From a virus: 64,000 nt of DNA. The notes beneath the pieces were generated by a model that saw only the letters and a program-made list of their open reading frames with translations, was not told the DNA's origin and searched no databases. The translations under genes were made by a program, and so were the position numbers. Of the stretch, positions 49,787 to 58,092 are shown piece after piece (positions within the stretch are counted from its first letter, which is position 1; each line of letters opens with the position of its first letter). The stretch is taken from positions 23,210 through 87,209 of the IMG/VR virus record IMGVR_UViG_3300033143_004671. One strand, written 5' to 3'.

Positions 49787-51151
49787 CTAACCCTCCGGTC
49801 CCAGAGGAACCACCGTAGCAGTCCCAGCCATCGAGAAGCCCGTAATCTCACCTTCCTTAATGGCCTTCCACAGCTTCTCGTACTCGTTGGGGACGTGAGT
49901 AGCCAAATACCAGGAACCTTCGGGAATCGTCTCGCCCCACTTCACCACTTCCTGGTCCGCGAAGAAGCATTCCACGACGGGGCATTTCAGTGGCTTGCCC
50001 GAGTGCATGAACTTTATCCGACCACCCGATCCAATCATCCATGTCTTCATAGCCTTATAGATGTCATCGGCAGTAGCGAAGTCGCCTTGGCTGTCTACAG
50101 TATTTGAAGTGTACACTATACCGCCTACAATGCGTTCCTCCTCGTTTTTGAGAAAGGCCGCCTCGTCTGCCTCTTCCCTTTTCTCGACAGCCGCCTCGAC
50201 TGTCGTTTTCATCTTGTGCTCTTTAAGCCACGCCTTCGCTTGAGCGACTGTGAACTTGTTCGCACTAAAACGTACGGATTGCACTTTGCTCTTACCCCCT
50301 TTAATTCCCCAAATGACGTGAATGCCCGGACCGAACTTGTTATTCTCTCGTCTGAATCCATCGAACTGTCCTGGAGGCAATTGACGGGCGGCATGTTCCT
50401 TCGGGTATGGTTTGGAGATAAAATTGACTATCGGATGCCCGTTCTCGTCCAACGCTTCCTCCAGACAATCATCCTCGACCTCGGGGATCGTCTCTAAGGG
50501 GCTTTCCTCCTCTACCCGTATGTCGGGGGCACTGTCATCGAGATCGTCGTTCTGAGGCAGTCCTAGACGTTTCTGAAGCCCTTCTACGTCGTGTTCGTAC
50601 TCCATATCCAGCCGTGGTACAAGCACGAGATCAAAAACAGGAACGACAGGAGCTTCCAGATCCACACCGTCGCGACGAACCACAATGGGCTTCCCGATCC
50701 GACTGAATATCTTTTCGACAAGAGTAACCTCCAATTCATTGGCGAAGATGGGGTCTCCAAACTCATACCCGTCCAGCCTGACCTCGACGTGATCCGCCGT
50801 CTTCGGCGATTTAACAAATGCACCAGACAACGACACTACAGCTTCCTGAACCATGATTCTCGGCAATTCGCAAACGTCGATGCCTCGCGTCTTCTTGGAC
50901 AGCATCCGCTTGTCCAGTGAATATGGTTTAAGTTTCCTGCCTCGCTTTCTCAATTCATCGGTGATGATAATATAAGCCTCCAAGAGGGCGTCCCTGACAA
51001 TCGGTGTGTAGACGCCCAGCATGTTCTTTCTCAGCTTCTCGTCATACTCCCTGGAGGTCCGGCTTATCTGATCGGCCCTTTGCCTCATGTTTACCAACTC
51101 CGAAACCTGGAGCTGTTCCACGTTACCCGCGCTCACGTCTTCGATTCTCAT
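49787..51151 (-). CDS. Prohead protease, XkdF-like
   Basis: 454 residues. The C-terminal domain (about 335-452) has IVGGIVYTSNTVDSQGDFAT, FMHSGKPLKCPVVECFFADQ and EGEITGFSMAGTATVV, matching the XkdF-like serine protease domain (S78-like); His and Ser are the likely catalytic residues. VRFSANKFTVAQAKAWLKEH, before it, is a common phage head-module helix. The N-terminal 200 residues are helical and unassigned. It should process capsid and scaffold during head maturation. Confidence 0.8.
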   Translation of the reverse strand: MRIEDVSAGNVEQLQVSELVNMRQRADQISRTSREYDEKLRKNMLGVYTPIVRDALLEAYIIITDELRKRGRKLKPYSLDKRMLSKKTRGIDVCELPRIMVQEAVVSLSGAFVKSPKTADHVEVRLDGYEFGDPIFANELEVTLVEKIFSRIGKPIVVRRDGVDLEAPVVPVFDLVLVPRLDMEYEHDVEGLQKRLGLPQNDDLDDSAPDIRVEEESPLETIPEVEDDCLEEALDENGHPIVNFISKPYPKEHAARQLPPGQFDGFRRENNKFGPGIHVIWGIKGGKSKVQSVRFSANKFTVAQAKAWLKEHKMKTTVEAAVEKREEADEAAFLKNEEERIVGGIVYTSNTVDSQGDFATADDIYKAMKTWMIGSGGRIKFMHSGKPLKCPVVECFFADQEVVKWGETIPEGSWYLATHVPNEYEKLWKAIKEGEITGFSMAGTATVVPLGPEG

Positions 51152-51166
51152 ATCATTACTCCTTCG

Positions 51167-51643
51167 TCACTCTGCAGACACCAGTTCCCTGAGTCTCCCT
51201 AAAATCCTTTCACTCTGTTCTTCGTCTCCGGGCAACAACGGCCCGTATTCCATCCGGTCCAGTATGAACTCGGCATCACTATCGGGCAACCGCTTCAACA
51301 GCGATGTCACATAATCCTTGTCCTCCGCTCCAAAACCTGTTTTATACACCAGCCCATCGGCAGCGTTATCCATGTTTGTCCAGCCCATACCTCCCGCCGA
51401 ATCCCTCGGCAGGTAACGCTGAGTCTTCAAAGCCCCAACCAAAGTACCATAGGCATACTGGAACTGAGCGGGGCTGATTGTGTTCCCCTCATCCGAATAC
51501 CTACACTCGGACAATACAGACGCTACCAACGCTTCACTCTCCACTTCGTCCTTGCAGTACCTGAGATACAAGTTCCACCTGGCCATCGCCCTACTTGTTA
51601 TCTTACTAGCGAGGAGTATGAGTTTCTGTGGTGTGGAGGTCAT
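51167..51643 (-). CDS. Hypothetical head-module protein, 158 aa
   Basis: Helical (RWNLYLRYCKDEVESEALVA). No motif. Its ATG overlaps the stop of the small zinc gene next to it. Confidence 0.5.
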   Translation of the reverse strand: MTSTPQKLILLASKITSRAMARWNLYLRYCKDEVESEALVASVLSECRYSDEGNTISPAQFQYAYGTLVGALKTQRYLPRDSAGGMGWTNMDNAADGLVYKTGFGAEDKDYVTSLLKRLPDSDAEFILDRMEYGPLLPGDEEQSERILGRLRELVSAE

Positions 51644-51804
51644 TTGGGTTTCCTTCGGGAGAATCTAATACCCCCATCTCCTACAAGGGGTTTCCTATGG
51701 TCTTCCTTTCCCAAAATCATCGCCTTAGGTATCCCTTTTGGAAACGCCTTACACGTTGTTTTGTCTAAGTAGAGTTTGCACTGAGGACACTGCCAAGTCA
51801 TCAT
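51640..51804 (-). CDS. Small zinc-ribbon-like protein, 54 aa
   Basis: MMTWQCPQCKLYLDKTTCKA gives one CxxC and a third Cys; the rest is basic. Both ends overlap neighbouring genes (TGATG upstream, ATGA downstream), strong support for translation. Function unknown. Confidence 0.6.
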   Translation of the reverse strand: MMTWQCPQCKLYLDKTTCKAFPKGIPKAMILGKEDHRKPLVGDGGIRFSRRKPK

Positions 51805-53435
51805 AGATTAAACTCCTTTATTACCTTCGCGGCTTCTTTTGCTATTACTCCCTTCCGTCCTTCTTTCGATGCCCGATATGCTTCCGCCCACAACTCATTA
51901 GCATTTGTCGCTGAATAATGCCCCAATTCTTTTGTTGCCCCCTTCATAACGGCGGCAGGGTCCCCTTTGTGTGCCTTCAATATCCGCTCCCATAATACAC
52001 GCTGTGGCGACTTTTCCAGCTTTGCATCTTGTACCATGGCATTCACAGTTTTGAAGTGACCTACTTCGTGCCTAACCACACCTGTCGGCGTCATACCATT
52101 AGCAAATCCTGTCTTACTCATACCATCAGCCAACGTCTTCATCTTTTTCATCGTCCGCATCTCGGCACTATAGGAAAAAACGCCGCCAGCATCGGTCATC
52201 TGCATACTTGCCACGGCAGACCCACTATCGAAAGGACGTATCGCTTTCAGATTAGTTACCCCTTCATCCGCTAAAGTTTTATTTACCAAGTTCGCTACAT
52301 CGACCGAAGTCTGGGAGTAGTCTACATCGTGTGCCAACCCATGCTCCTTCGCCCATGCTTCCGCTTTTTTCCTTGTCTTGGCTGGCTGGAATGATGGGCC
52401 ACGCGGAACACCAACAGGCTTAACAGGTTTGATCGTGGGCTTGGGCAGCTTAGGTGCTTTCTCACCTACTCGAGGTCCGGCTACTGGTGTCCACGAGCAC
52501 CGACAGTTGGGATGAATTGGTATGATTCCCGATCCTACCTCCCTCTTATATGTGTGCCCATCATATCCTGCGCATACAATGCAGGCATCGGCCGAGGCAT
52601 CGAATCGTATGAACTCAATCTCCGCTTCCTTATACATCTCCAACGTACCTTCACTCACTGCCCTGGCCGTCTCCGTCCTCGCTATCATCTCACCCCGGTA
52701 TCGCAGCTTCTTCGCGGCTTCCCGCCTCAACACTCTCAGTTGCTTGTCGATAGACAGCCCTTGATTCGCCAATCGTTCCTGCAGTTTAATCATCGCCCCC
52801 ATCTGCCTACCATTCAATCCCACGGCTTTCACCGACCTGATCTCCCGCCCTACCGTCCCCATGTCCTTTCCCTTCGCCACGCCGTCGGCAATGACTACCC
52901 TCAATCCCTCTTTTGTCTCATTCGCTATCAGAGTGACAAGCCTGTTCGTATTCGCCGCCGCCCACGATACCGCCTTGGGATTGACGAGATCGAACGGTGT
53001 GGAGATATTTGCCAACTGCCCGGCTACCTTAGCGGCCTTCCCATAGATTCTCATGTAATGAGGGCCTATGGCATTGTCGCCTTTCGTCCGTATGCAATTC
53101 CAATCTGAAATCTTCGCGGTGACGCGAGTGAACTTCCTTGCCTTCTCGATGGGGCCGTAGAACGCCCTCACCATATCCTCGATACGACCATCGGCCAATA
53201 CCTTCTCTAACATCGACGTGGGTTGGTATTCCCCGTACTTCTCCGCCTTACTGAGATCAGCTTCCTTCCCCTGTATGAGTTGCTGTTCGATTCCCCACAA
53301 GACGGCCCTGTCGATCAGGGCAAGCCAACTGCGCACCGTCCTGTAGAAAGGACGCACCTCCTGCCGATAGACCCTGAGGAACCTCTTGTGTTCCTTCGTT
53401 GTCGCTTTCGATATATGCGAGCACTGCCCTGTCAT
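51801..53435 (-). CDS. MuF-type minor head protein with C-terminal zincin-like domain
   Basis: 544 residues. Residues ~245-318 are the MuF domain (RGEMIARTETARAVSEGTLE, FDASADACIVCAGYDGHTYK, PIHPNCRCSWTPV). A Pro/Lys linker follows, then a C-terminal domain with HEVGH (456-460) and a downstream NELWAEAY (Glu514), the layout of zincin metalloproteases. In temperate phages MuF proteins can carry C-terminal toxin or enzyme domains packaged in the head. The protein would be injected or act on head maturation. Confidence 0.8.
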   Translation of the reverse strand: MTGQCSHISKATTKEHKRFLRVYRQEVRPFYRTVRSWLALIDRAVLWGIEQQLIQGKEADLSKAEKYGEYQPTSMLEKVLADGRIEDMVRAFYGPIEKARKFTRVTAKISDWNCIRTKGDNAIGPHYMRIYGKAAKVAGQLANISTPFDLVNPKAVSWAAANTNRLVTLIANETKEGLRVVIADGVAKGKDMGTVGREIRSVKAVGLNGRQMGAMIKLQERLANQGLSIDKQLRVLRREAAKKLRYRGEMIARTETARAVSEGTLEMYKEAEIEFIRFDASADACIVCAGYDGHTYKREVGSGIIPIHPNCRCSWTPVAGPRVGEKAPKLPKPTIKPVKPVGVPRGPSFQPAKTRKKAEAWAKEHGLAHDVDYSQTSVDVANLVNKTLADEGVTNLKAIRPFDSGSAVASMQMTDAGGVFSYSAEMRTMKKMKTLADGMSKTGFANGMTPTGVVRHEVGHFKTVNAMVQDAKLEKSPQRVLWERILKAHKGDPAAVMKGATKELGHYSATNANELWAEAYRASKEGRKGVIAKEAAKVIKEFNL

Positions 53436-53695
53436 TTAGGCTTCTCGATGTCTATTGCCGTCTCCCCCAACTCGATGTCTATTGCCGTCCCCTCCAGGCT
53501 CTCACTGATGAAGCCGTCTGGTAGCCCAGAAGTGGCAACATCTACAGGCGCCCACCATGCCAGATGGCAAACCAATTCCCGAATCGCCTTGCCTAAGTCT
53601 TCCTTAAACATGATGGGATGAATCGTCACTCTCACTCCCACCTTGTTCAGTATGCCCAAAAAGGCATCGGCTATCTCTTCGTCGGTCATCATCAC
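53432..53695 (-). CDS. Hypothetical protein, 87 aa
   Basis: Helical N-terminus (MTDEEIADAFLGILNKVG), acidic C-terminus with a duplicated TAIDIE(L/K) segment. Overlaps both neighbours by four bases. Confidence 0.55.
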   Translation of the reverse strand: MMMTDEEIADAFLGILNKVGVRVTIHPIMFKEDLGKAIRELVCHLAWWAPVDVATSGLPDGFISESLEGTAIDIELGETAIDIEKPK

Positions 53696-53805
53696 TTCAC
53701 CGGCATGGCACAGGTTGGAGGTCTGGTTGCCTTCTTCAATCGGATCGACTGCTTGAACTTCTCAGTAATCTGTTTGATCGTTTTCTTGTCCTTCTTCTTC
53801 ATCAT
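53692..53805 (-). CDS. Small basic protein, 37 aa
   Basis: MMKKKDKKTIKQITEKFKQS and a basic tail. ATG overlaps the stop of the membrane protein upstream. Short, but coupling supports it. Confidence 0.4.
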   Translation of the reverse strand: MMKKKDKKTIKQITEKFKQSIRLKKATRPPTCAMPVK

Positions 53806-53954
53806 CTCGACCCCCACTTTACAAAAGCCGCTGGCATAAACATGAACCAGATAGGGTGCGGGCTCTTGCATACCCACACGGCAATGGCCACCACTATGGC
53901 CGTGCAAACGCACAGTGTCATTCTCTCATATTCCGACACGTCTCCCATCTTCAT
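53802..53954 (-). CDS. Small membrane protein, 50 aa
   Basis: Two hydrophobic segments (LCVCTAIVVAIAVWVC; IWFMFMPAAFV). It sits between GroES and a basic peptide gene and is coupled by ATGA. Candidate holin or membrane peptide. Confidence 0.55.
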   Translation of the reverse strand: MKMGDVSEYERMTLCVCTAIVVAIAVWVCKSPHPIWFMFMPAAFVKWGSR

Positions 53955-53955
53955 C

Positions 53956-54237
53956 TCATATCTCCACCGCGAAGATGTCCGTCTCCCGGATCATCCGATA
54001 ACGCTCGCCTTCCATCTCGATCTCAAAACCTACCTGTGTCGAACAATAAACAAGATCGCCCCGCCTCACTTGCATGGGCATCCTCGATCCATCTTCCAAC
54101 AAACGCCCAGGTCCCGCCGACATCACTACCGCCTCACCCGTATGCCGAGGCTCCGCGTTGTCGGGCAGGTGAATGCCTCCCGGCGTTATCCTCTCCTCGA
54201 CGATCTTAACCAGCACCCTATCGTCTGTCGGGGTCAT
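53956..54237 (-). CDS. groES: GroES-like co-chaperonin
   Basis: 93 residues, the usual length. DRVLVKIVEERITPGGIHLP is the GroES beta-barrel and mobile loop start; VVMSAGPG, VRRGDLVYCSTQVGFEIEM and YRMIRETDIFAVEI follow in the right order. The mobile loop sequence differs from bacterial GroES, as in T4 gp31 and RB49 CocO, which replace GroES to fold the capsid protein inside host GroEL. Location in the head module supports that role. Confidence 0.92.
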   Translation of the reverse strand: MTPTDDRVLVKIVEERITPGGIHLPDNAEPRHTGEAVVMSAGPGRLLEDGSRMPMQVRRGDLVYCSTQVGFEIEMEGERYRMIRETDIFAVEI

Positions 54238-54293
54238 CTACAGTTCTCCTTGCGTCACACAGTAGCATCCGACCAGCTACCACTCGCCTTTCT

Positions 54294-54536
54294 TCAGTGC
54301 CCATTTTCATTCTCTTCCTGACAAAGCAGTTCTTCCAACATCCCAACGGTACAGTCCTTCTTGTGTCTCCAATGAGCGGTCGCCCCGCACTCGCTGCACG
54401 TATAGTATCCATGGTCGTCGAGGGTCGCGGCATTCACTGCCGCCTGCATCTCGTCGACCAGTCCTTCCTCGACGGTCATCTCCTCCTTGACTACCTCCAG
54501 GATTTCTCTTTCGAGTTCGGCATCCTTATCACTCAT
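54294..54536 (-). CDS. Zinc-ribbon protein, 80 aa
   Basis: CSECGATAHWRHKKDC gives CxxC, His and Cys as a zinc site. An acidic helix precedes it. Unknown role; overlaps the next gene by four bases. Confidence 0.6.
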   Translation of the reverse strand: MSDKDAELEREILEVVKEEMTVEEGLVDEMQAAVNAATLDDHGYYTCSECGATAHWRHKKDCTVGMLEELLCQEENENGH

Positions 54537-54778
54537 TTCCTATTTCCTTTTCTAAGTCGCCTCAATTCCCCAATCACAGCAGGATGGGCTATGAGTTTAT
54601 TGCCTACCTTGTAGACCACGGGGTCTGGCACAAATGTATTCTCCCAACCCACCCACGGCCTCCATGGACGCGTAAACAGGCGTTCCCGCCACATCCGTTT
54701 TCTAGGCGGACCGAGAACGGTGAGCTTGTGGTCGCTTATCAACTGCAATCCCATTGGTGGTGGTTGACTGTCCATCAT
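54533..54778 (-). CDS. Hypothetical Trp/Arg-rich protein, 81 aa
   Basis: ISDHKLTVLGPPRKRMWRER and PWVGWENTFVPDPVVYKVGN. Starts at 54778 behind AAAGGAAGAAGA. Unrecognised. A regulatory inverted repeat lies just upstream. Confidence 0.55.
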   Translation of the reverse strand: MMDSQPPPMGLQLISDHKLTVLGPPRKRMWRERLFTRPWRPWVGWENTFVPDPVVYKVGNKLIAHPAVIGELRRLRKGNRK

Positions 54779-54799
54779 TCTTCTTCCTTTCACCAGAAC

Positions 54800-54892
54800 C
54801 GAGGAATCGTTTCTAAGTACACCTTGTTCCATAACCACCTCATTATACGTTTATACAGAGAAAACCCCTTAGAGACGATCCTCGTACGTCCT
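54800..54892 (-). promoter_or_regulatory. Promoter-like region inside an inverted-repeat pair
   Basis: CGAGGAATCGTTTCTAAG (54800-54817) and the near-complement CTTAGAGACGATCCTCG (54868-54884) bracket a minus-strand TATAAT (54842-54847). The right arm continues into TACGTCCT, shared with 19691-19715. Likely a regulated promoter for 54778 and downstream head genes. Confidence 0.65.
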
Positions 54893-54910
54893 GCGTATGG
54901 TTGAGAGGTT

Positions 54911-55096
54911 TCATGCCATCCTCTCCGCATGTCTCGCCGACTTATTATGCACTGGCGAGGATGGCACGCGAGTATCCTCGACAGAATATACTCTAGGAAG
55001 GCTCTTGCTGCATCCACGACATATCCGATTATGACGTCCTTCGGACATAAACATCTTCTGGCACCTCAAACATCGCCGCATTCCTTTGCCTCTCAT
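54911..55096 (-). CDS. Com-like zinc-binding protein, 61 aa
   Basis: RRCLRCQKMFMSEGRHNRIC with a closing RGC is a CxxC...CxxC-type motif frequent in phage Com-like regulators (RNA-binding activator of Mu mom is the named example). Start at 55096 overlaps the previous stop (ATGA). It may regulate translation of a nearby gene. Confidence 0.65.
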   Translation of the reverse strand: MRGKGMRRCLRCQKMFMSEGRHNRICRGCSKSLPRVYSVEDTRVPSSPVHNKSARHAERMA

Positions 55097-55551
55097 CCTT
55101 GTGCTCCCGGGTCTGTCCATATTGGTCGATACGATGGGTCCATTGCCTCGTCGAAATCCGCGACCTCGTGCATCCCATCTTCCAGATTAGTGTCGGGCCC
55201 CAACGTATCGAAGATAGAATGCCGGACGAGGCGCCACGTCTCATTGTCTATTTGCAGCTTGCCGGTCTGTTGCAGCTTGCCCAGTATTGCTTCGAGGAGG
55301 CCCCGAAGCTTTCTATTCTCCGCCTTAAGTGCCTGAAACTCGTCGCTACCGACGAGGCTGTCCAGCTTCTCTGTCTTGTCGAGGAGTATGTCGAGGAGTT
55401 GAGTGGACAAGACAAAGGCCTCCGGAGGTGCGTCCCGTTTGGTCTTGGCCGCGAGCACGGTGTAAGGTTCAGCGGATAAACACTTCCTGACGGACCACCA
55501 TTTGGCTTCCGTCATTCTCGCCGAACTGACATCTCGTCTGGCTAGGTCCAT
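55093..55551 (-). CDS. Coiled-coil hypothetical protein, 152 aa
   Basis: A central coiled coil (FQALKAENRKLRGLLEAILG) and acidic C-terminus. Several possible starts. Role unknown; lies between portal and protease modules. Confidence 0.55.
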   Translation of the reverse strand: MDLARRDVSSARMTEAKWWSVRKCLSAEPYTVLAAKTKRDAPPEAFVLSTQLLDILLDKTEKLDSLVGSDEFQALKAENRKLRGLLEAILGKLQQTGKLQIDNETWRLVRHSIFDTLGPDTNLEDGMHEVADFDEAMDPSYRPIWTDPGAQG

Positions 55552-55552
55552 A

Positions 55553-55846
55553 TCAGGGCTCCATGGCTGAATGCTCTTCGGGAGGGGAGGAATACAAGGG
55601 GCGGGCGTGAAGGGGAGGACGAGGTCCGTTCCTGTATCGGTTCACCGCTCCCCCATTAAACTTCACGACAACGGTCCTCGTCCCGTTGACTTCGAACTGC
55701 CTCCATCCATCATAGGGAGGAAGTTCGTTCTCACCACATACGGCTTCCATACACCACTGATCGTCCGACACCATACTAAGCTCATTACAGATGAACCTTA
55801 GTGCTTCCGCTTTCATCTTTGAGCCCACATTCAATATCACTTCCAT
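55553..55846 (-). CDS. Hypothetical protein, 97 aa
   Basis: Alpha/beta N-terminus (AEALRFICNELSMVSDDQWC), Pro-rich C-terminus. Unrecognised. Confidence 0.55.
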   Translation of the reverse strand: MEVILNVGSKMKAEALRFICNELSMVSDDQWCMEAVCGENELPPYDGWRQFEVNGTRTVVVKFNGGAVNRYRNGPRPPLHARPLYSSPPEEHSAMEP

Positions 55847-55847
55847 T

Positions 55848-56264
55848 TCATTCTTCCTTTCCCTTTGCTACGGGCCTCTTTCCCGTATCGTCTCTCGGAG
55901 GACCACAAGCATCGAACAATGCCCATAATGCCTCTCGGTTCTGGTTCGGATTCGGGTACGCCGGGTTCTGCGGACGCATTCCTCGCAGACGGCAACAGAA
56001 CAACTTGGTTGCCCATATCGTACCAAACATGGCATCCACCTCTTTGCAATCCGCTATAGCCTGCTTGAGAACATCCAAGTTCTCTATTGTAACCTCCTCG
56101 CAGTCAGCACAAGCCCAATAAAACAAGTCATTGCAGTTGACGAAAAGCGTGATTGGTGCATACTCGGTATCAGTCCTCCACATCAGATCGTCACTGCTAC
56201 CGAGATCACCGAACATGGCAAACGCGTCGAGGATGGTTAGAATGTCTTCCTGTTTCGTCGGCAT
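55848..56264 (-). CDS. Hypothetical protein, 138 aa
   Basis: ATG at 56264 overlaps the portal stop (TGATG). YWACADCEEVTIENLDVLKQ and several other Cys suggest metal binding. Unrecognised. Confidence 0.6.
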   Translation of the reverse strand: MPTKQEDILTILDAFAMFGDLGSSDDLMWRTDTEYAPITLFVNCNDLFYWACADCEEVTIENLDVLKQAIADCKEVDAMFGTIWATKLFCCRLRGMRPQNPAYPNPNQNREALWALFDACGPPRDDTGKRPVAKGKEE

Positions 56265-57757
56265 CACTCTTCCTTTCCCAGTTCCCATCTCAATTCAGCG
56301 ATCCTGCTCTCCACCGTTTCCTCTATCTCGTCACCCAATCGATCCACCCTGCTGGCTAGTTTGTCCTCCCTGCGTTCCAGTTCCTCCTCTGAAGGTTGCC
56401 CCACGGGCACTAGCGTATTCTTCATGTAGAACATATCGCCGCCCAACTGCCCCTCGGGATAGGGTTCCATATTCAACTGTTTCCGTGCCTCGTTCGGCGT
56501 CACCAACCCATGCTCTATCCACTTGACCAACCGGTCCGTCAACCTGTCCTTGTCCTCTTGCAAAAGTTCCTTCGTATCGAAGAGCATATAGTACTCGTTC
56601 TCTTCATCGTCGGCGATGTCGGAGAACATAGGCAGATAGTGAAGCAACAGTGCGGACTCGATCTTTTTGATCTTGGTGCCTATCGTCTCCTTGTGGAACG
56701 ATTCGATCTGCAGGAAGTAGTTGTCGTACTTGGCGTGTTCCAGCAATCCCACCATGACAGGGGGCACACCGAGTGCAGCCAGGATGGCCTGCCTGTTCTC
56801 TTTCCTGCCTTGGAGGAACTCGATGTCCTTTGGGTTGGACGATAGTGGGATGAAATCAATCCCATCCTCCGTGGAGAAGACAGGAATCTTCCTGCCCTTA
56901 CCCCGCAGGAAGTTGGTCAACTGCCTGGCGAAGTCCTCCATCCTGGATTGGCTCATCCGCCCCTTGACCGATATGATTCCTTCCGCAGCCAAACCATGCT
57001 CGAAGAAGTCCAAGTTCCACGATGCCATCTGCTTGTCTTGTCTCACATCGTCGATGCTGACCTGCAGGGAACCCAACCCCAACCAATCCTCCACTGGATT
57101 GAAATACTTGAATGGCACAATCTCGTCCGGCCGGAACACCTTGGGTTTGCCCACACCCCTCTTGTCCACCACGAACTTGTACTCCTTAATTCCATTGCCC
57201 GACTTATCGGGTTCAGGCGTGACCCTGTCCGGCCTGAGAGGGAAGAGTTCCTCGACCCACTTCTCTTCCAACAACGTTGTCTCACCTGCCACAACCTCCT
57301 TCTTGTTCTTGACAGTTTCCCAGTACGCCATGCCCACGCACTCGAGGTAGACGACTGTGCTCTCTATCAAATCGAATCCCGTGGAATCGGGGTTGGGTTT
57401 GCGAAGGGTACTCAATGACCTGTGATCCGTGATCTCTTCGATCTCCTTCGTCTTCTTGTTCCGTTTGAAGAGCTGAAGTTTCAGTTGGGCTATCGTATTG
57501 GCGATAGCATAAACGCCCGCGTACGCCCAGACGTGCTTAGTGTAAAGAGCCAACCACTCCTTCGTATTCCTGGGGATCTTGACCGCCTGCCCCATCGTAG
57601 TCGAATGTTCGACTACCGCGGCTGCGGCAACCGATGCCTTGACAATCTGCCTTGGTGATAACCGATCGAGCAGGAGTTTACCTAGCTGCGAGTAGATTTT
57701 ATCCTCGGTCTCAGGTATCACCCGTCTCTTGCGTACGGCCTTTTTCTGCTTTGTCAT
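56264..57757 (-). CDS. Portal protein, HK97 family
   Basis: 497 residues. KHVWAYAGVYAIANTIAQLK, RSLSTLRKPNPDSTGFDLIE and PFKYFNPVEDWLGLGSLQVS then ALGVPPVMVGLLEHAKYDNY are conserved portal motifs. A long charged C-terminal coiled coil ends the protein. The dodecamer forms the DNA gate at the head vertex. It overlaps the upstream gene by 47 bases. Confidence 0.92.
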   Translation of the reverse strand: MTKQKKAVRKRRVIPETEDKIYSQLGKLLLDRLSPRQIVKASVAAAAVVEHSTTMGQAVKIPRNTKEWLALYTKHVWAYAGVYAIANTIAQLKLQLFKRNKKTKEIEEITDHRSLSTLRKPNPDSTGFDLIESTVVYLECVGMAYWETVKNKKEVVAGETTLLEEKWVEELFPLRPDRVTPEPDKSGNGIKEYKFVVDKRGVGKPKVFRPDEIVPFKYFNPVEDWLGLGSLQVSIDDVRQDKQMASWNLDFFEHGLAAEGIISVKGRMSQSRMEDFARQLTNFLRGKGRKIPVFSTEDGIDFIPLSSNPKDIEFLQGRKENRQAILAALGVPPVMVGLLEHAKYDNYFLQIESFHKETIGTKIKKIESALLLHYLPMFSDIADDEENEYYMLFDTKELLQEDKDRLTDRLVKWIEHGLVTPNEARKQLNMEPYPEGQLGGDMFYMKNTLVPVGQPSEEELERREDKLASRVDRLGDEIEETVESRIAELRWELGKEE

Positions 57758-58061
57758 TTCTGTTTACCTCGTTAGGTAGTTTACACGTTATCGTAGGCAG
57801 AGGAGGTAGTGGAGTACTGGTCGTCGGTTCCTCGGGCCATGGTTCGCCTGGCCCTGTCGTGTTGTCCTCCTTTATAATAATAGGAGGAGAGAGCATTGGA
57901 GGATGGTAGACACCGGCCATCGCGGCAGTCAGCTTCCTGCAGTCGCAGATGAACTTAGAACCTATTGGTATCTCATCTCCCTCTTTCTCGAACACACCAT
58001 ATATAGGACACCCGCAGTGCGGGCACGCTCCTATCTGTCTCGTCCTCGTCTGTTCACTCAT
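57711..58061 (-). CDS. Zinc-ribbon protein with Pro-rich tail, 116 aa
   Basis: CPHCGCP (13-19) and CDC (39-41) make a zinc ribbon; a Pro/Glu/Thr-rich tail follows. Between terminase and portal, it may assist packaging, but no family is recognised. Confidence 0.6.
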   Translation of the reverse strand: MSEQTRTRQIGACPHCGCPIYGVFEKEGDEIPIGSKFICDCRKLTAAMAGVYHPPMLSPPIIIKEDNTTGPGEPWPEEPTTSTPLPPLPTITCKLPNEVNRNDKAEKGRTQETGDT

Positions 58062-58092
58062 ACTACGTCTCCTTCACTATTATATTATAACG

